Shown in pieces: positions 7,915 to 16,077 of a stretch of DNA of 51,769 nucleotides (positions within the stretch are counted from its first letter, which is position 1; each line of letters opens with the position of its first letter). Position numbers and translations under genes: made by a program. Source of the DNA: Gemmatimonadota bacterium (GTDB taxonomy: Bacteria; Latescibacterota; UBA2968; GCA-2709665); contig JAPPJY010000080.1 of NCBI GenBank assembly GCA_028874335.1, forward strand, positions 1 to 51,769. The letters run 5' to 3'. Under the pieces are notes generated by a model. It was not told where the DNA came from and searched no databases. It saw only the letters and a program-made list of their open reading frames with translations.

Positions 7915-8997
7915 CTACCCCCAAACTTCCTTGAGGAATCGGACCCAGTTGCCGGAGAGGATGTTGCGAACGTCGGGTTCGTCGTAGCCGCGGCGCTGGA
8001 GGATGCCGACCAGGTTCTGCAGGTCGGCGATGGTGTTCAGGTCGCGCGGGGCCTGTTCCTGTCCGAAACCGCCGTCCAGGTCCGTTCCGATGCCGGCGTG
8101 CCGTGCGTTTCCCGCAAGCTGGCAGACGTGGTCGATGTGATCGGCAACGGTTTCGAGGGTGGCCCTTGTGCTCTGGGCCCAGCAGGGAATTTCACGATTC
8201 CAGTCCGGATCCAGCATCCAGGCATCGAACGCGGCGCCGATCACGCCGCCCCGTTCAACGATGGCCGCGATCATCTCGTCGGTAAGCTGGCGCTGGCCGG
8301 GGGTGAGTGCCCGGCAGTTGTGGTGGGAGGCGGCCACCGGTCCGTCGTAGACGTCGAGGATTTCCCAGAAGGCCCGGTCCGTGGTGTGGGTGAGGTCGAC
8401 GATAATTCCCGCTTCCTTCAATGCGTCGAGCAGGGGTCTTCCGCGTTCGAGGAGGCCGCCTTCCGTGCCCGTGCCGTGGCAGTAGGAACTGACGCCGTAG
8501 TGTGAGATGCTCACGATGCGGAGCCCCAGATCGTACCATTCGGGAACCTGGGACGGGTCCAGGATGGGGTCGGCGCTTTCCATGGCTACCACCAGGCCGA
8601 TAGGCGTGTCCGGAGCGGGGTCTTCCCAGGCGGCCACCGTTTCGTCCAGATCCCGCGAATTGCGGATGAATCGAACCACGCCTTCGCGTTCCATCGCCTG
8701 GTAATAGGCCAGGTGGCCCCTTCCCACGCCGTGGCACTGGTCCTGGCAGTACATGCCCGTGCGGGTCCAGCGGTCATTCGGGTCGGTTCGGGACATCATC
8801 GTGCCGAATATGATGCCCACGTTGCCCCGGCGGAGTTCCGGAAAGGTCACGGTACAGCTACCGAAGCTGCGCATCACGGGTTCAGCGTCGTGGACGCGGA
8901 CGGTTGCGGCCGGCTGCGTGAGGTCCCGGTTGACCTGAATAGCGCTGAATCCGAGGTCGAGGTGACTGTCTGCGATAAGGTACGGTCGGTCCGGCAT
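7915..8997 (-). CDS. Membrane dipeptidase family M19 (copy 1)
   Basis: A protein of 360 residues of the renal dipeptidase (M19) family, zinc hydrolases that cleave dipeptides and often accept D-residues. Visible metal and active-site segments are ADSHLD (H12, D14), MESADP (Glu bridging ligand), DLTHTT, ASHHNCRAL and GIGTDLDGGFG, with GNWVRFLKE near the end. There is no signal peptide. The paralogue encoded just upstream has the same length class and motif set. Confidence 0.9.
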   Translation of the reverse strand: MPDRPYLIADSHLDLGFSAIQVNRDLTQPAATVRVHDAEPVMRSFGSCTVTFPELRRGNVGIIFGTMMSRTDPNDRWTRTGMYCQDQCHGVGRGHLAYYQAMEREGVVRFIRNSRDLDETVAAWEDPAPDTPIGLVVAMESADPILDPSQVPEWYDLGLRIVSISHYGVSSYCHGTGTEGGLLERGRPLLDALKEAGIIVDLTHTTDRAFWEILDVYDGPVAASHHNCRALTPGQRQLTDEMIAAIVERGGVIGAAFDAWMLDPDWNREIPCWAQSTRATLETVADHIDHVCQLAGNARHAGIGTDLDGGFGQEQAPRDLNTIADLQNLVGILQRRGYDEPDVRNILSGNWVRFLKEVWG

Positions 8998-9063
8998 TCG
9001 AATCCCTTGAGGTAAACGGCGAGGAGGGCTGCAAGAGTTGGGCAGTCGGCAAGACGGCTGGCG

Positions 9064-10197
9064 TCAGGCCCACGACTCTTTGAAGAATCGGATCAAATTT
9101 CCATGACAGATGTTGTCGATGTCTTCAGAATTATATCCGTGCGCTTCCAGAATGCCGGGGAACCGCTGGAGGTCGGCGATCGTATTGTAGTCGGTGGGGG
9201 ATTGCTCCACACCGAATCCACCGTCAAGGTCCGTCCCGATGGCCACGTGGCGGCTGTCTCCCGTTAGTTGGCAGATGTGGTCCACGTGTTCGACGACGGC
9301 CTTCATCGGACGCGTGGCGGTGGCATAGTGCGTTGAAGGATCGTCCCAGTCCCATGAGGGGCTGAGCATATGTTCGGCGAAGACCATTCCGATGACGCCG
9401 CCCCGTTCCACAATGGCTTTGATCATGTCGTCGCTCAAGTGCCGCTGCCCGCGAACGAGCGCCCGGCAGTTACAATGACTCGCGTGCACCGGTCCGTCCC
9501 AATAGTCCATGATCTGCCAGAACGTGAGGTCCGACGCGTGCGTGAGGTCGATGACCATGCCCACATCTTTAAAGGCGTCCATCAGGGGATATGCGGGGGG
9601 ATAGAGCCCTCCGACCGTGCCAGTCCCGTGGCCGTACGTATTGGCTCCGAAATGGGTGAGGGATACCGAGCGCAGTCCGGCGTCCCACCAGTCTCCCACC
9701 TGGTCGGGTCCCAGGATGGGGTCGGCGCTTTCGGCGGTCAGAATCAGGCCGATCGGCGTTGTGTCCGTCGGGTTCTGCCAGGTTGCCACGCATGCGTCCA
9801 GGTCGGCGGAATCCCTGATGAAAGTGATTTCGCCCCGTCGGGCGAGCGCGTTGTAGTAGTGGAGGTGGCTCTGGCCCCTCGCGTACGCGACCGACTGGGC
9901 GCGGACGGAGTTGTGGGAGTCGATGGACGGGGCCTGAACGCGCGCCATGATGGTGGAGAGCATGATGCCGACGTGGCCCTCGCGCATCTCAGGCAGGGTT
10001 ACGGTGACCGTGTAGCGCTTGTCCACCAGGCCAGCACGTCGTTCCAGCGAGTCCTTATGGGTCGACAGGCCGGCGCGAACGACGTCTTCACGTTCGCGCA
10101 GCACATGCACCGGTTGCGTGAGGTCGCGACGGTAGAACAGGGCGTTGAAGGCCATATCCAGATGGCCGTCGATGATCAGAACGGGTCTGTCGGGCAT
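9064..10197 (-). CDS. Membrane dipeptidase family M19 (copy 2)
   Basis: A protein of 377 residues and the tandem paralogue of the preceding entry. The same landmarks are present: IDGHLD (H12, D14), TAESADP, DLTHASD, ASHCNCRAL, AIGTDLDGGFG and GNLIRFFKE. It carries an insertion of about 15 residues near position 35-55 (the VLREREDVV and DSLERRAG region). The two genes are 66 bp apart and probably share a transcript. All zinc ligands look intact in both, so both should be active, presumably with different dipeptide or amide preferences. Confidence 0.9.
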   Translation of the reverse strand: MPDRPVLIIDGHLDMAFNALFYRRDLTQPVHVLREREDVVRAGLSTHKDSLERRAGLVDKRYTVTVTLPEMREGHVGIMLSTIMARVQAPSIDSHNSVRAQSVAYARGQSHLHYYNALARRGEITFIRDSADLDACVATWQNPTDTTPIGLILTAESADPILGPDQVGDWWDAGLRSVSLTHFGANTYGHGTGTVGGLYPPAYPLMDAFKDVGMVIDLTHASDLTFWQIMDYWDGPVHASHCNCRALVRGQRHLSDDMIKAIVERGGVIGMVFAEHMLSPSWDWDDPSTHYATATRPMKAVVEHVDHICQLTGDSRHVAIGTDLDGGFGVEQSPTDYNTIADLQRFPGILEAHGYNSEDIDNICHGNLIRFFKESWA

Positions 10198-10490
10198 AGG
10201 ATCAGGAAAGGGTCAAAATTCCAGGCCAAATCGGTAAAAACCATCCGCCGGTCAAAGTACCTTGCACGGGCACTCGCGGCAAGTGAAATCCATGGACCTC
10301 TGCAGCCGCTATGGACTTCGTTTCAGGTCAGTCGATCGGGCTGCCAGTGTGATGTTTCCTGACCCGCCTTGCGTGCACTGGGATGCGTTGTAGACGACAG
10401 CGGCATGTGTGCGTGATTCACCTTTTTCCTTGCTCGCGGCAACGGTTTTGTGGATATTCCGAAGCGCGGAAATATCCAGGCACCATATAT
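10198..10490. other. Intergenic region between dipeptidase and tRNA
   Basis: I see no gene here. It must carry the minus-strand promoter for the dipeptidase pair and the plus-strand promoter for the tRNA. The only clear structure is a 10-bp hairpin at its right end, described separately. Confidence 0.5.
10452..10477 (+). promoter_or_regulatory. Imperfect hairpin 13 nt upstream of tRNA-Pro
   Basis: Positions 10452-10461 pair with 10467-10477 with a single bulged A around a 5-nt loop. It could be part of the tRNA 5' leader or overlap its promoter. The structure is seen in the sequence; the role is unknown. Confidence 0.35.
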
Positions 10491-10567
10491 CGGGGAGTGG
10501 CTCAGTCCGGCAGAGCACCTGCTTTGGGAGCAGGGGGTCGCGGGTTCGAATCCCGCCTCCCCGACCA
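10491..10567 (+). tRNA. tRNA-Pro (UGG)
   Basis: The cloverleaf is complete. A 7-bp acceptor stem pairs 10491-10497 with 10557-10563, and CCA is encoded at 10565-10567. The anticodon stem CCTGC/GCAGG holds the loop TTTGGGA, giving anticodon TGG. The T arm GCGGG-TTCGAAT-CCCGC is perfect. It is a single gene, not in a cluster, followed directly by a terminator. Confidence 0.97.
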
Positions 10568-10575
10568 TAAAAAAC

Positions 10576-10607
10576 AAAGGTTTACGTCAAATTGGCGTAA
10601 ACCTTTT
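10576..10607 (+). terminator. Intrinsic terminator of tRNA-Pro
   Basis: An 11-bp perfect stem pairs 10576-10586 with 10596-10606 around a 9-nt loop, nine bases after the tRNA CCA. It ends in a short T run, and the A-rich left flank would also give some reverse activity. Confidence 0.8.
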
Positions 10608-10682
10608 CTACAATGAGTCGTACCCACACCTGTCCAAAATCGTCTTTTCCAACCGCTATAACGACACGGTCCACCTGTAACC

Positions 10683-10829
10683 GGAGCGAGGGCATCCTGC
10701 CCTCGAACTTCGCGTCACCGACCCCATTCGCGTCAAGAGACTGACAGGGCCATTCAATCCGACTCCGGTTCTCGGAAAACACCGTGTGCGACGAGTTATC
10801 CGATCTCGAGGGCAGGATGCCCTCGCTCC
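10683..10829. repeat. Element bounded by perfect 24-bp inverted repeats
   Basis: Positions 10683-10706 and 10806-10829 are exact reverse complements (core GAGGGCATCCTGCCCTCG) separated by 99 bp. Each arm is itself nearly palindromic. The 147-bp unit has no coding capacity. It resembles the short interspersed palindromic repeats common between genes of uncultured FCB and PVC bacteria; whether it is mobile is unknown. Confidence 0.7.
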
Positions 10830-10947
10830 CGGGAAAGCCAACCACCCCGGTCCCATATCGGTTTCTGTCTTGGACAGTCGTGGTCAAAAGATAGGGACCT
10901 GCGTTAGTACTTCGCAACGACTTTCAAGAAAACCTGGCACTTACGCA

Positions 10948-10978
10948 TCCAAGATCGTCTTTTTCAAACTATCTTGGA
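10948..10978. repeat. Small inverted repeat
   Basis: TCCAAGAT at 10948-10955 is the exact complement of 10971-10978 around a 15-nt loop. It belongs to the repeat block shared with the region near 10629. Confidence 0.5.
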
Positions 10979-11221
10979 CAGCAGTGAGTCGTACCGTATT
11001 CTGGCATGACTCTTTTTCGCCATTCTAATGACTTGACATGATCGACGAACGATACTTACTTCCTTATGAGCCACTGAACGTGCGAATGCGCCAAGGTGGT
11101 GAGAATCGCCTCCAGGTCGACCCCGGGGGCGATTCGTGTTTGGGATTGCAAACAACGTCGAATTGACCGAAGGCCGCCAGGTACTGCGACCGAAAGACCT
11201 CTATCGCCTACTCCCCCCGAA

Positions 11222-12115
11222 TCAACCGCCAAATTGCTCCCTGAACGCCGCTTTCGCTCCCTGCACGACGTCATCCGGCAGCGACTGCCCGTCGGAGACC
11301 CCGACGTTGGCGCGGACGTGTTCTGGATTGGTTGAGCCGATGATGGCGGTGCAAACGTCCGGGTGTGAGAGCGTGAAACGCAGTACGAACTCGAGAATGG
11401 GCATCTCTCCCGCCAGGTCGGCCAGCGGGATGGATTGCGCACGGTCCCAGGGACCGCCCATGTAGTCGCCTTCGGGACGTTCCTTCTGTTGCCACACGGC
11501 ATTGGAAATGGGGCGTTTGATGATGGTACCCATTCCTTGTGACTTCAAGGCGGGCATGAGATCGTCGGCGGATTCCTGGTAGAGGATGTTGTAGGTGAAT
11601 TCCTGCGTGTCGAGAGGCCATCGCAGGGCCGCCGCGGCGGCAGCGGGTCCGTCCGCCGAAACGCCCACAAACCGCGTCCAGCCCCTCTCCCTGGCGTCGA
11701 GCAATGCCTCGAAAGCCACCTCGTCATCGTATTCCGGATCCGGCAGCCCGTGAAACTGAACGATATCGATCACGTCCATATCCAGCTTTTTTCGACTCTG
11801 GTCGATGGTCCGCAGGATGCCTTCCAGGCTGTAGTCCCTCACGATGTGGTATTGACCGTCGGTTTCCCCCACGTAATCGCCGCATTTCGTGGCCACGATG
11901 AATTCGTCACGTCTGCGTGAGATGTACTTGCCGATTCGGGCTTCGCTCTGTCCGTACATGGCGGCCGTGTCGATGAAATTGATGCCGGCGTCCAGAACGG
12001 CATTGAGGACCTCCTCGACGCGGTCTTCGGGCATATTGATATTGCCGATCTGGGCCGCGCCATAGCCGACTTCCGATACGCGCAGTCCGGTTTTTCCGAG
12101 GGTTCGATATTCCAT
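11222..12115 (-). CDS. Aldo/keto reductase
   Basis: A protein of 297 residues with the (beta/alpha)8 aldo/keto reductase pattern. The start MEYRTLGKTGLRVSEVGYGA leads to the catalytic tetrad D49, Y54 (DTAAMYGQSE), K77 (ATKCGD) and H122 (VQFHGL). The NADP-binding C-terminal GSTNPEHVR segment is also present. It resembles the L-fucose/D-arabinose dehydrogenase-like and YajO-like groups that act on sugars. It is the last gene of a minus-strand run and lies 12 bp after the transporter gene, suggesting that it processes what the transporter brings in. Confidence 0.9.
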   Translation of the reverse strand: MEYRTLGKTGLRVSEVGYGAAQIGNINMPEDRVEEVLNAVLDAGINFIDTAAMYGQSEARIGKYISRRRDEFIVATKCGDYVGETDGQYHIVRDYSLEGILRTIDQSRKKLDMDVIDIVQFHGLPDPEYDDEVAFEALLDARERGWTRFVGVSADGPAAAAAALRWPLDTQEFTYNILYQESADDLMPALKSQGMGTIIKRPISNAVWQQKERPEGDYMGGPWDRAQSIPLADLAGEMPILEFVLRFTLSHPDVCTAIIGSTNPEHVRANVGVSDGQSLPDDVVQGAKAAFREQFGG

Positions 12116-12127
12116 GACTGGTCTCCT

Positions 12128-13393
12128 TCATGACGGGTTCATTGATGTCGTCCGGGCAAACTCGCCGCGCGGGGTGCGGAAATAAGCCCAGAAAATCAGG
12201 GTGCCGAGCGCGGTAAACGCGGCGCTTGCCAAAAAGAGGGCGGGGTATCCGGCGGTGGAGATGATGTAACCGCCGCCCATCGCGATCACGGAATAGCCGA
12301 TGCCCGCCATCATTGAGGAAGCGCCTGACATCGTCGCGCGCCATCGCGGGGGGACGATTTCCTGATTGTAAACTACGAAGGCCGGACGGCGGATGGCGGC
12401 CAGAGCCACGATGTTCATAAAGCAGAAGCCCGCGGGAATCCAGTGCGGCAGCAGCGCCATGGGTATCAGCATGAGCGGCGTGCAGACGGCGCTCAAGACG
12501 ACCGTGGGGTGATTGCCCAACCGTCCGGTGAAAAACGGCAACATGAGAGCGGCGGGCACCGCCAGAAGCTGCCCGGTGGCCATCAGCGTGCCGATGAGGG
12601 ACGTGGGTATCTGAAGGCCGGCATCCATGTAAACGTTGAAAAAGGTACGAACGGCGCCCTCTCCGGCAACATGCAGGAGGGAGACCACCGCGATCAGCGC
12701 GATCAGTCCGAGTGGGTACGGCGCATCGGATTCTTCCACGCTTTCCGTCGGTTGCCGGACCTGAGGCCTTTGCATGGAGATGAGAAGGAACAGAGCCGGA
12801 ATGAGCAGGGCGGAGGCGGCCAGCAGCGTGTATCGGAACGGCGCCGGGTGATACGGGGCGACGTTCATCAACCAGGCGATCCGGCCGGGGAGTATGCCGC
12901 CGACGAAGCTTCCGAAGAAACCGGCCAGCGGAAAGAGGGCGCCCTGCATCGAGAAGACGTGGTTGCGTTCCTTCGCTCCGGTAACCCCCATCAGATAAGG
13001 GGCGCCGTTGACGATGTAGAGGGCCACACCCAGCAGCCCAAGCGCGTTGGTCGCAATGACAAAGACGTCTCTGGCGCCGGGGGCGACGAGCTCGGCCTGT
13101 GAGAGAAGACCGTTTCCGACGACGGCGATACCGATTCCCGCGATCATGACCCGACGCGGATCCCATCGGGCCCCCATGAAACCGGCGGGTAGACTGCAGA
13201 TTGCAAAGGAGAACGCACCGGTGGCATTTACCCACCCGACAAACGTGGGTCCGTATCCCAGGCGGAGCAGGTACAGGTTGAGCAGCAGGGAGGTAATTCC
13301 GCCGAAAAGACAGAAGCCGAAGAGGATGGTAGCGGCGAGATACAGCCGGACGTCGCGGTTGAACAGGCGCAGCGTTTGCAGGTAGGATTGCAT
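12128..13393 (-). CDS. MFS transporter (12-helix)
   Basis: A protein of 421 residues with about twelve membrane segments and a conserved MFS loop GFMGARWDPRRV (about 60-75) between helices 2 and 3. A central polar loop (about 195-215) separates the two halves. The ATG at 13393 starts just before the first helix and leaves the gene 44 bp from its upstream neighbour; a longer reading would overlap that gene. The substrate is unknown. Placement between a peptidase and an aldo/keto reductase suggests a sugar or a peptide-linked compound. Confidence 0.85.
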   Translation of the reverse strand: MQSYLQTLRLFNRDVRLYLAATILFGFCLFGGITSLLLNLYLLRLGYGPTFVGWVNATGAFSFAICSLPAGFMGARWDPRRVMIAGIGIAVVGNGLLSQAELVAPGARDVFVIATNALGLLGVALYIVNGAPYLMGVTGAKERNHVFSMQGALFPLAGFFGSFVGGILPGRIAWLMNVAPYHPAPFRYTLLAASALLIPALFLLISMQRPQVRQPTESVEESDAPYPLGLIALIAVVSLLHVAGEGAVRTFFNVYMDAGLQIPTSLIGTLMATGQLLAVPAALMLPFFTGRLGNHPTVVLSAVCTPLMLIPMALLPHWIPAGFCFMNIVALAAIRRPAFVVYNQEIVPPRWRATMSGASSMMAGIGYSVIAMGGGYIISTAGYPALFLASAAFTALGTLIFWAYFRTPRGEFARTTSMNPS

Positions 13394-13437
13394 AGATTCG
13401 AAGACCGCGACCGGGCTGTAAATTGGCGGAACGCTAC

Positions 13438-14508
13438 CTACGCAAGCAGGCGTTTTCGCCTGGCTTTGAAGGAAGCCGAGAAGCGTTTCTTCATAGGGCT
13501 TCGTGTTTCTCCGACGGGCGGATTGACGGCCAGCGCGGAGCAAAGGTCGACCATGTTGGCGGCGTCGGATATGGAGATGATCTCTTCTGCAGGCCAGCGT
13601 TTGCCAAGATTGTGGTAGTTGCCCAGGGGGAAGGCCAGGGCCCCCACAACCATGTTATACAGGACGTACAGGGTGGCTTCGCAGACGCCGCCGCTCATCA
13701 ACTGGCGCTGAAAACTGAATTTGCGCTTTTTCCTGGCGAGGTCCCGCGCGGTGCTGTGCATGGCGTATTCGATCCGCGGATCGAATACGCTCATGGAATC
13801 GCCGACACGGATGACGGGGCCGCCGCCGATTTCGGCGCCGGGAAGGGCTTTGCTGGTCTCGAGCACGATAATGGGCACGCGCTTCGGAACGGTTCGGGCG
13901 CGTACGATTCCGCCCGCGCCGAGCAGACCCACCTCTTCGGCGCGTGTGAATACGCCCCACAGGTCGGCGTCTGCTTTCTCGCGATGCAGCCGGTCCATGA
14001 CGGCCAGGATCGCCGCGCAGCCTGCCAGATTGTCCGCGCCCTTTGTCCGGATGAGATCGCCGTCGAACGCGACCGGCTTAAGGCCCCAGTAACCGAACGC
14101 GTTTTCAGGACTCGTGAGCGGCCTGGCGGCACGGGCCGTGAAGGTCTTGTCGTCGCCCAGCGCCGACGTCGCCCTTCCCTGCATCTCGTTCCCTTCAGAG
14201 ACGATCGTGAGCCGGCCGCCGGGGAAGTGGCGTTCGTCGCATGCCCCCAGCCAGCGCGCTGAGAGGTCCCGGCCGTCGGCGGCGAGGATTTCGCAGCCCG
14301 GGTGGTCCAAGTGGGCGGTGAGGGCTACGGATTCCCCCCGGTCCCCATTTGTGTACCGAAGTACGATGTTGCCGTACCTGTCTGTTTCTGCCGGGATGCC
14401 GCGCCGCCTTGCGAATTTTCGGATGAATTCCGCGACGGCGTCTTCATAAAAGGGCGCCGTGGGTAGAGACAGGACGTCGTGGAAGATTTTCCGGAGGCGT
14501 TTGTTCAA
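13438..14508 (-). CDS. M42-like metallopeptidase (glutamyl aminopeptidase family)
   Basis: A protein of 356 residues of the M42/M28 clan. Metal-site segments are TAHLDHPG (H66, D68), KGADNLAGCA (bridging Asp) and TRAEEVGLLG (catalytic Glu pair). SAISISDAANM-like residues near the end support the M42 fold. Members are cytoplasmic cocatalytic-zinc aminopeptidases. The start is TTG with GGGGAT about 8 nt upstream, 3 nt after the stop of the dehydrogenase gene, so the two are probably coupled. A basic tail of about 20 residues is unusual. Confidence 0.8.
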   Translation of the reverse strand: MNKRLRKIFHDVLSLPTAPFYEDAVAEFIRKFARRRGIPAETDRYGNIVLRYTNGDRGESVALTAHLDHPGCEILAADGRDLSARWLGACDERHFPGGRLTIVSEGNEMQGRATSALGDDKTFTARAARPLTSPENAFGYWGLKPVAFDGDLIRTKGADNLAGCAAILAVMDRLHREKADADLWGVFTRAEEVGLLGAGGIVRARTVPKRVPIIVLETSKALPGAEIGGGPVIRVGDSMSVFDPRIEYAMHSTARDLARKKRKFSFQRQLMSGGVCEATLYVLYNMVVGALAFPLGNYHNLGKRWPAEEIISISDAANMVDLCSALAVNPPVGETRSPMKKRFSASFKARRKRLLA

Positions 14509-14511
14509 AGT

Positions 14512-15972
14512 TCATCCCCAACGGCTGATGGTCACTTTCTGACGGGTGAAGAAGGAGACCCCTTCATGGCCCTGAACATGCAGGTCGCCGAAGAAGGAGT
14601 TGTTCCAGCCGGAGAATGGAAAGAATGCCATAGGCGCCGGAACGCCGGTATTGATGCCCACCATGCCGGCGTTGATGCGGTGGCGGAACCTGCGCGCGGC
14701 GCCCCCGCTTTCGGTAAACAGGACCGCGGCATTTCCGTAACCGCTTCTGTTGCAGGTCTCGATGGCGTCGTCCAGGTCGACCGTGTGCATCACGGACAAA
14801 ACCGGGCCGAAGATTTCCTCGCGGGCGATCTGCATTCCGGGCTCTACTCGGTCGAATAGGGTCGGCCCCAGGTAAAAGCCGTTGGGGCAGGTGTCCACAA
14901 CCACGTCGCGTCCGTCCACGACCAGATCGGCGCCCTCGGAAAGCCCGGCGCTGATGGAGCGCCTCACTTTTTCGAGGTGATCGGGGGTAACGAGCGGTCC
15001 CATCTCCGCATCGGCATCCCGGTCGGTGGGACCGACGCGCAGACCGCGCGCGGCATCGTTGAGACGCGGGAGAAACCGCTCGGCGGCGTCGTGAGCGCAC
15101 ACGAGAACGCTGCCCGCCATGCACCGCTCACCGGCGCAGCCGTACGCGGAACCCATAACCGCATCGATCGTCGCGTCCGGTTCGGCGTCGGGAAGGACGA
15201 CCATATAGTTCTTGGCGCCCCCCGCGGACTGCACCCGCTTGCCGTTACGTGTCGCGGTCTCATAGATGTAACGTGCGACCGGCGTGGATCCGACGAAAGA
15301 CACGGTACGTACGTCGGGATGATGCAAAAGGGCGTCCACGGCTTCGCGGCCGCCGTGGACGAGGTTCAGGACCCCGGGAGGCAGGCCCGCCTCGGCCAGG
15401 AGTTCCACCATGCGGACCGCGCTGAGAGGCACTTTCTCGGAAGGCTTGAGAACGAAGGTGTTTCCGCATACGAGGGCGACAGGCAGGGTCCAGAGCGGGA
15501 CCATGACGGGAAAGTTGAACGGCGTGATGGCAGCGCACACGCCCAGGGGTTGGCGGATCGTGTCGCAGTCGATATTCGGCGCGATGTTTTCCAGGGCCTC
15601 GCCCATCAGGAGCGAGGGCGCCCCGCATGCGAACTCCACGACTTCGATACCGCGCCGGACGGAGCCCCTTGCCTCGTCGAGGGTCTTGCCGTGTTCGCGG
15701 GTCACGATCCGGGAGAGGTCTTCAAAGTGTCTTTCAAGGAGTTCCTTGAACCGGAACATGAGCCGGGCGCGGTCGACGGCCGGGGTTTCGGCCCAGTCCG
15801 GAAAGGCAGCGCTCGCGGCTCCGACGGCACGGTCAACTTCATCGGCGCCGCACATGGGCGTTGCGGAGATCTGTATTCCTTCCGACGGGTTGTACACCGG
15901 TTCCGTCGCATTGCTGCCGGATTCGACCCATTCTCCGTTGATAAACAGCGGACAGGGTTCGTGCGCGGGCAT
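14512..15972 (-). CDS. mmsA: Methylmalonate-semialdehyde dehydrogenase (CoA-acylating)
   Basis: A protein of 486 residues of the aldehyde dehydrogenase superfamily. It has the MmsA/IolA features: short FINGEWVES start, NFPVMVPLW, the catalytic loop GCAGERCMAGS, and the C-terminal PFSGWNNSFFGD and GVSFFTRQK typical of this subfamily. It converts (methyl)malonate semialdehyde to propionyl- or acetyl-CoA using NAD+ and CoA, in valine, myo-inositol or beta-alanine catabolism. The ATG at 15972 is preceded by AGGAG at good spacing. Gfo/Idh and sugar-isomerase-like genes elsewhere in the window would suit an inositol-like route. Confidence 0.88.
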   Translation of the reverse strand: MPAHEPCPLFINGEWVESGSNATEPVYNPSEGIQISATPMCGADEVDRAVGAASAAFPDWAETPAVDRARLMFRFKELLERHFEDLSRIVTREHGKTLDEARGSVRRGIEVVEFACGAPSLLMGEALENIAPNIDCDTIRQPLGVCAAITPFNFPVMVPLWTLPVALVCGNTFVLKPSEKVPLSAVRMVELLAEAGLPPGVLNLVHGGREAVDALLHHPDVRTVSFVGSTPVARYIYETATRNGKRVQSAGGAKNYMVVLPDAEPDATIDAVMGSAYGCAGERCMAGSVLVCAHDAAERFLPRLNDAARGLRVGPTDRDADAEMGPLVTPDHLEKVRRSISAGLSEGADLVVDGRDVVVDTCPNGFYLGPTLFDRVEPGMQIAREEIFGPVLSVMHTVDLDDAIETCNRSGYGNAAVLFTESGGAARRFRHRINAGMVGINTGVPAPMAFFPFSGWNNSFFGDLHVQGHEGVSFFTRQKVTISRWG

Positions 15973-16077
15973 TGCCGGATCTCCTGTTGATTGCGTAGTC
16001 GCCGGACGTGGGGACACACGGATTCGGAGCTGTCGTCCGTCGGGTCAGTTTGCCAGTGATGTGTAGATAAAGCCGTC

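Larger units (their letters stand above)
10608..11221. other. Gene-free, repeat-rich intergenic region
   Basis: No convincing coding sequence is present in this 614-bp stretch. It holds a pair of 24-bp inverted repeats (10683-10706 and 10806-10829). It also has two diverged copies of a block containing TGAGTCGTACC and TCCAARATCGTCTTTT (around 10614-10650 and 10948-10995), and a small hairpin at 10948-10978. It looks like repeat debris between the tRNA terminator and the end of the aldo/keto reductase gene. Confidence 0.6.
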
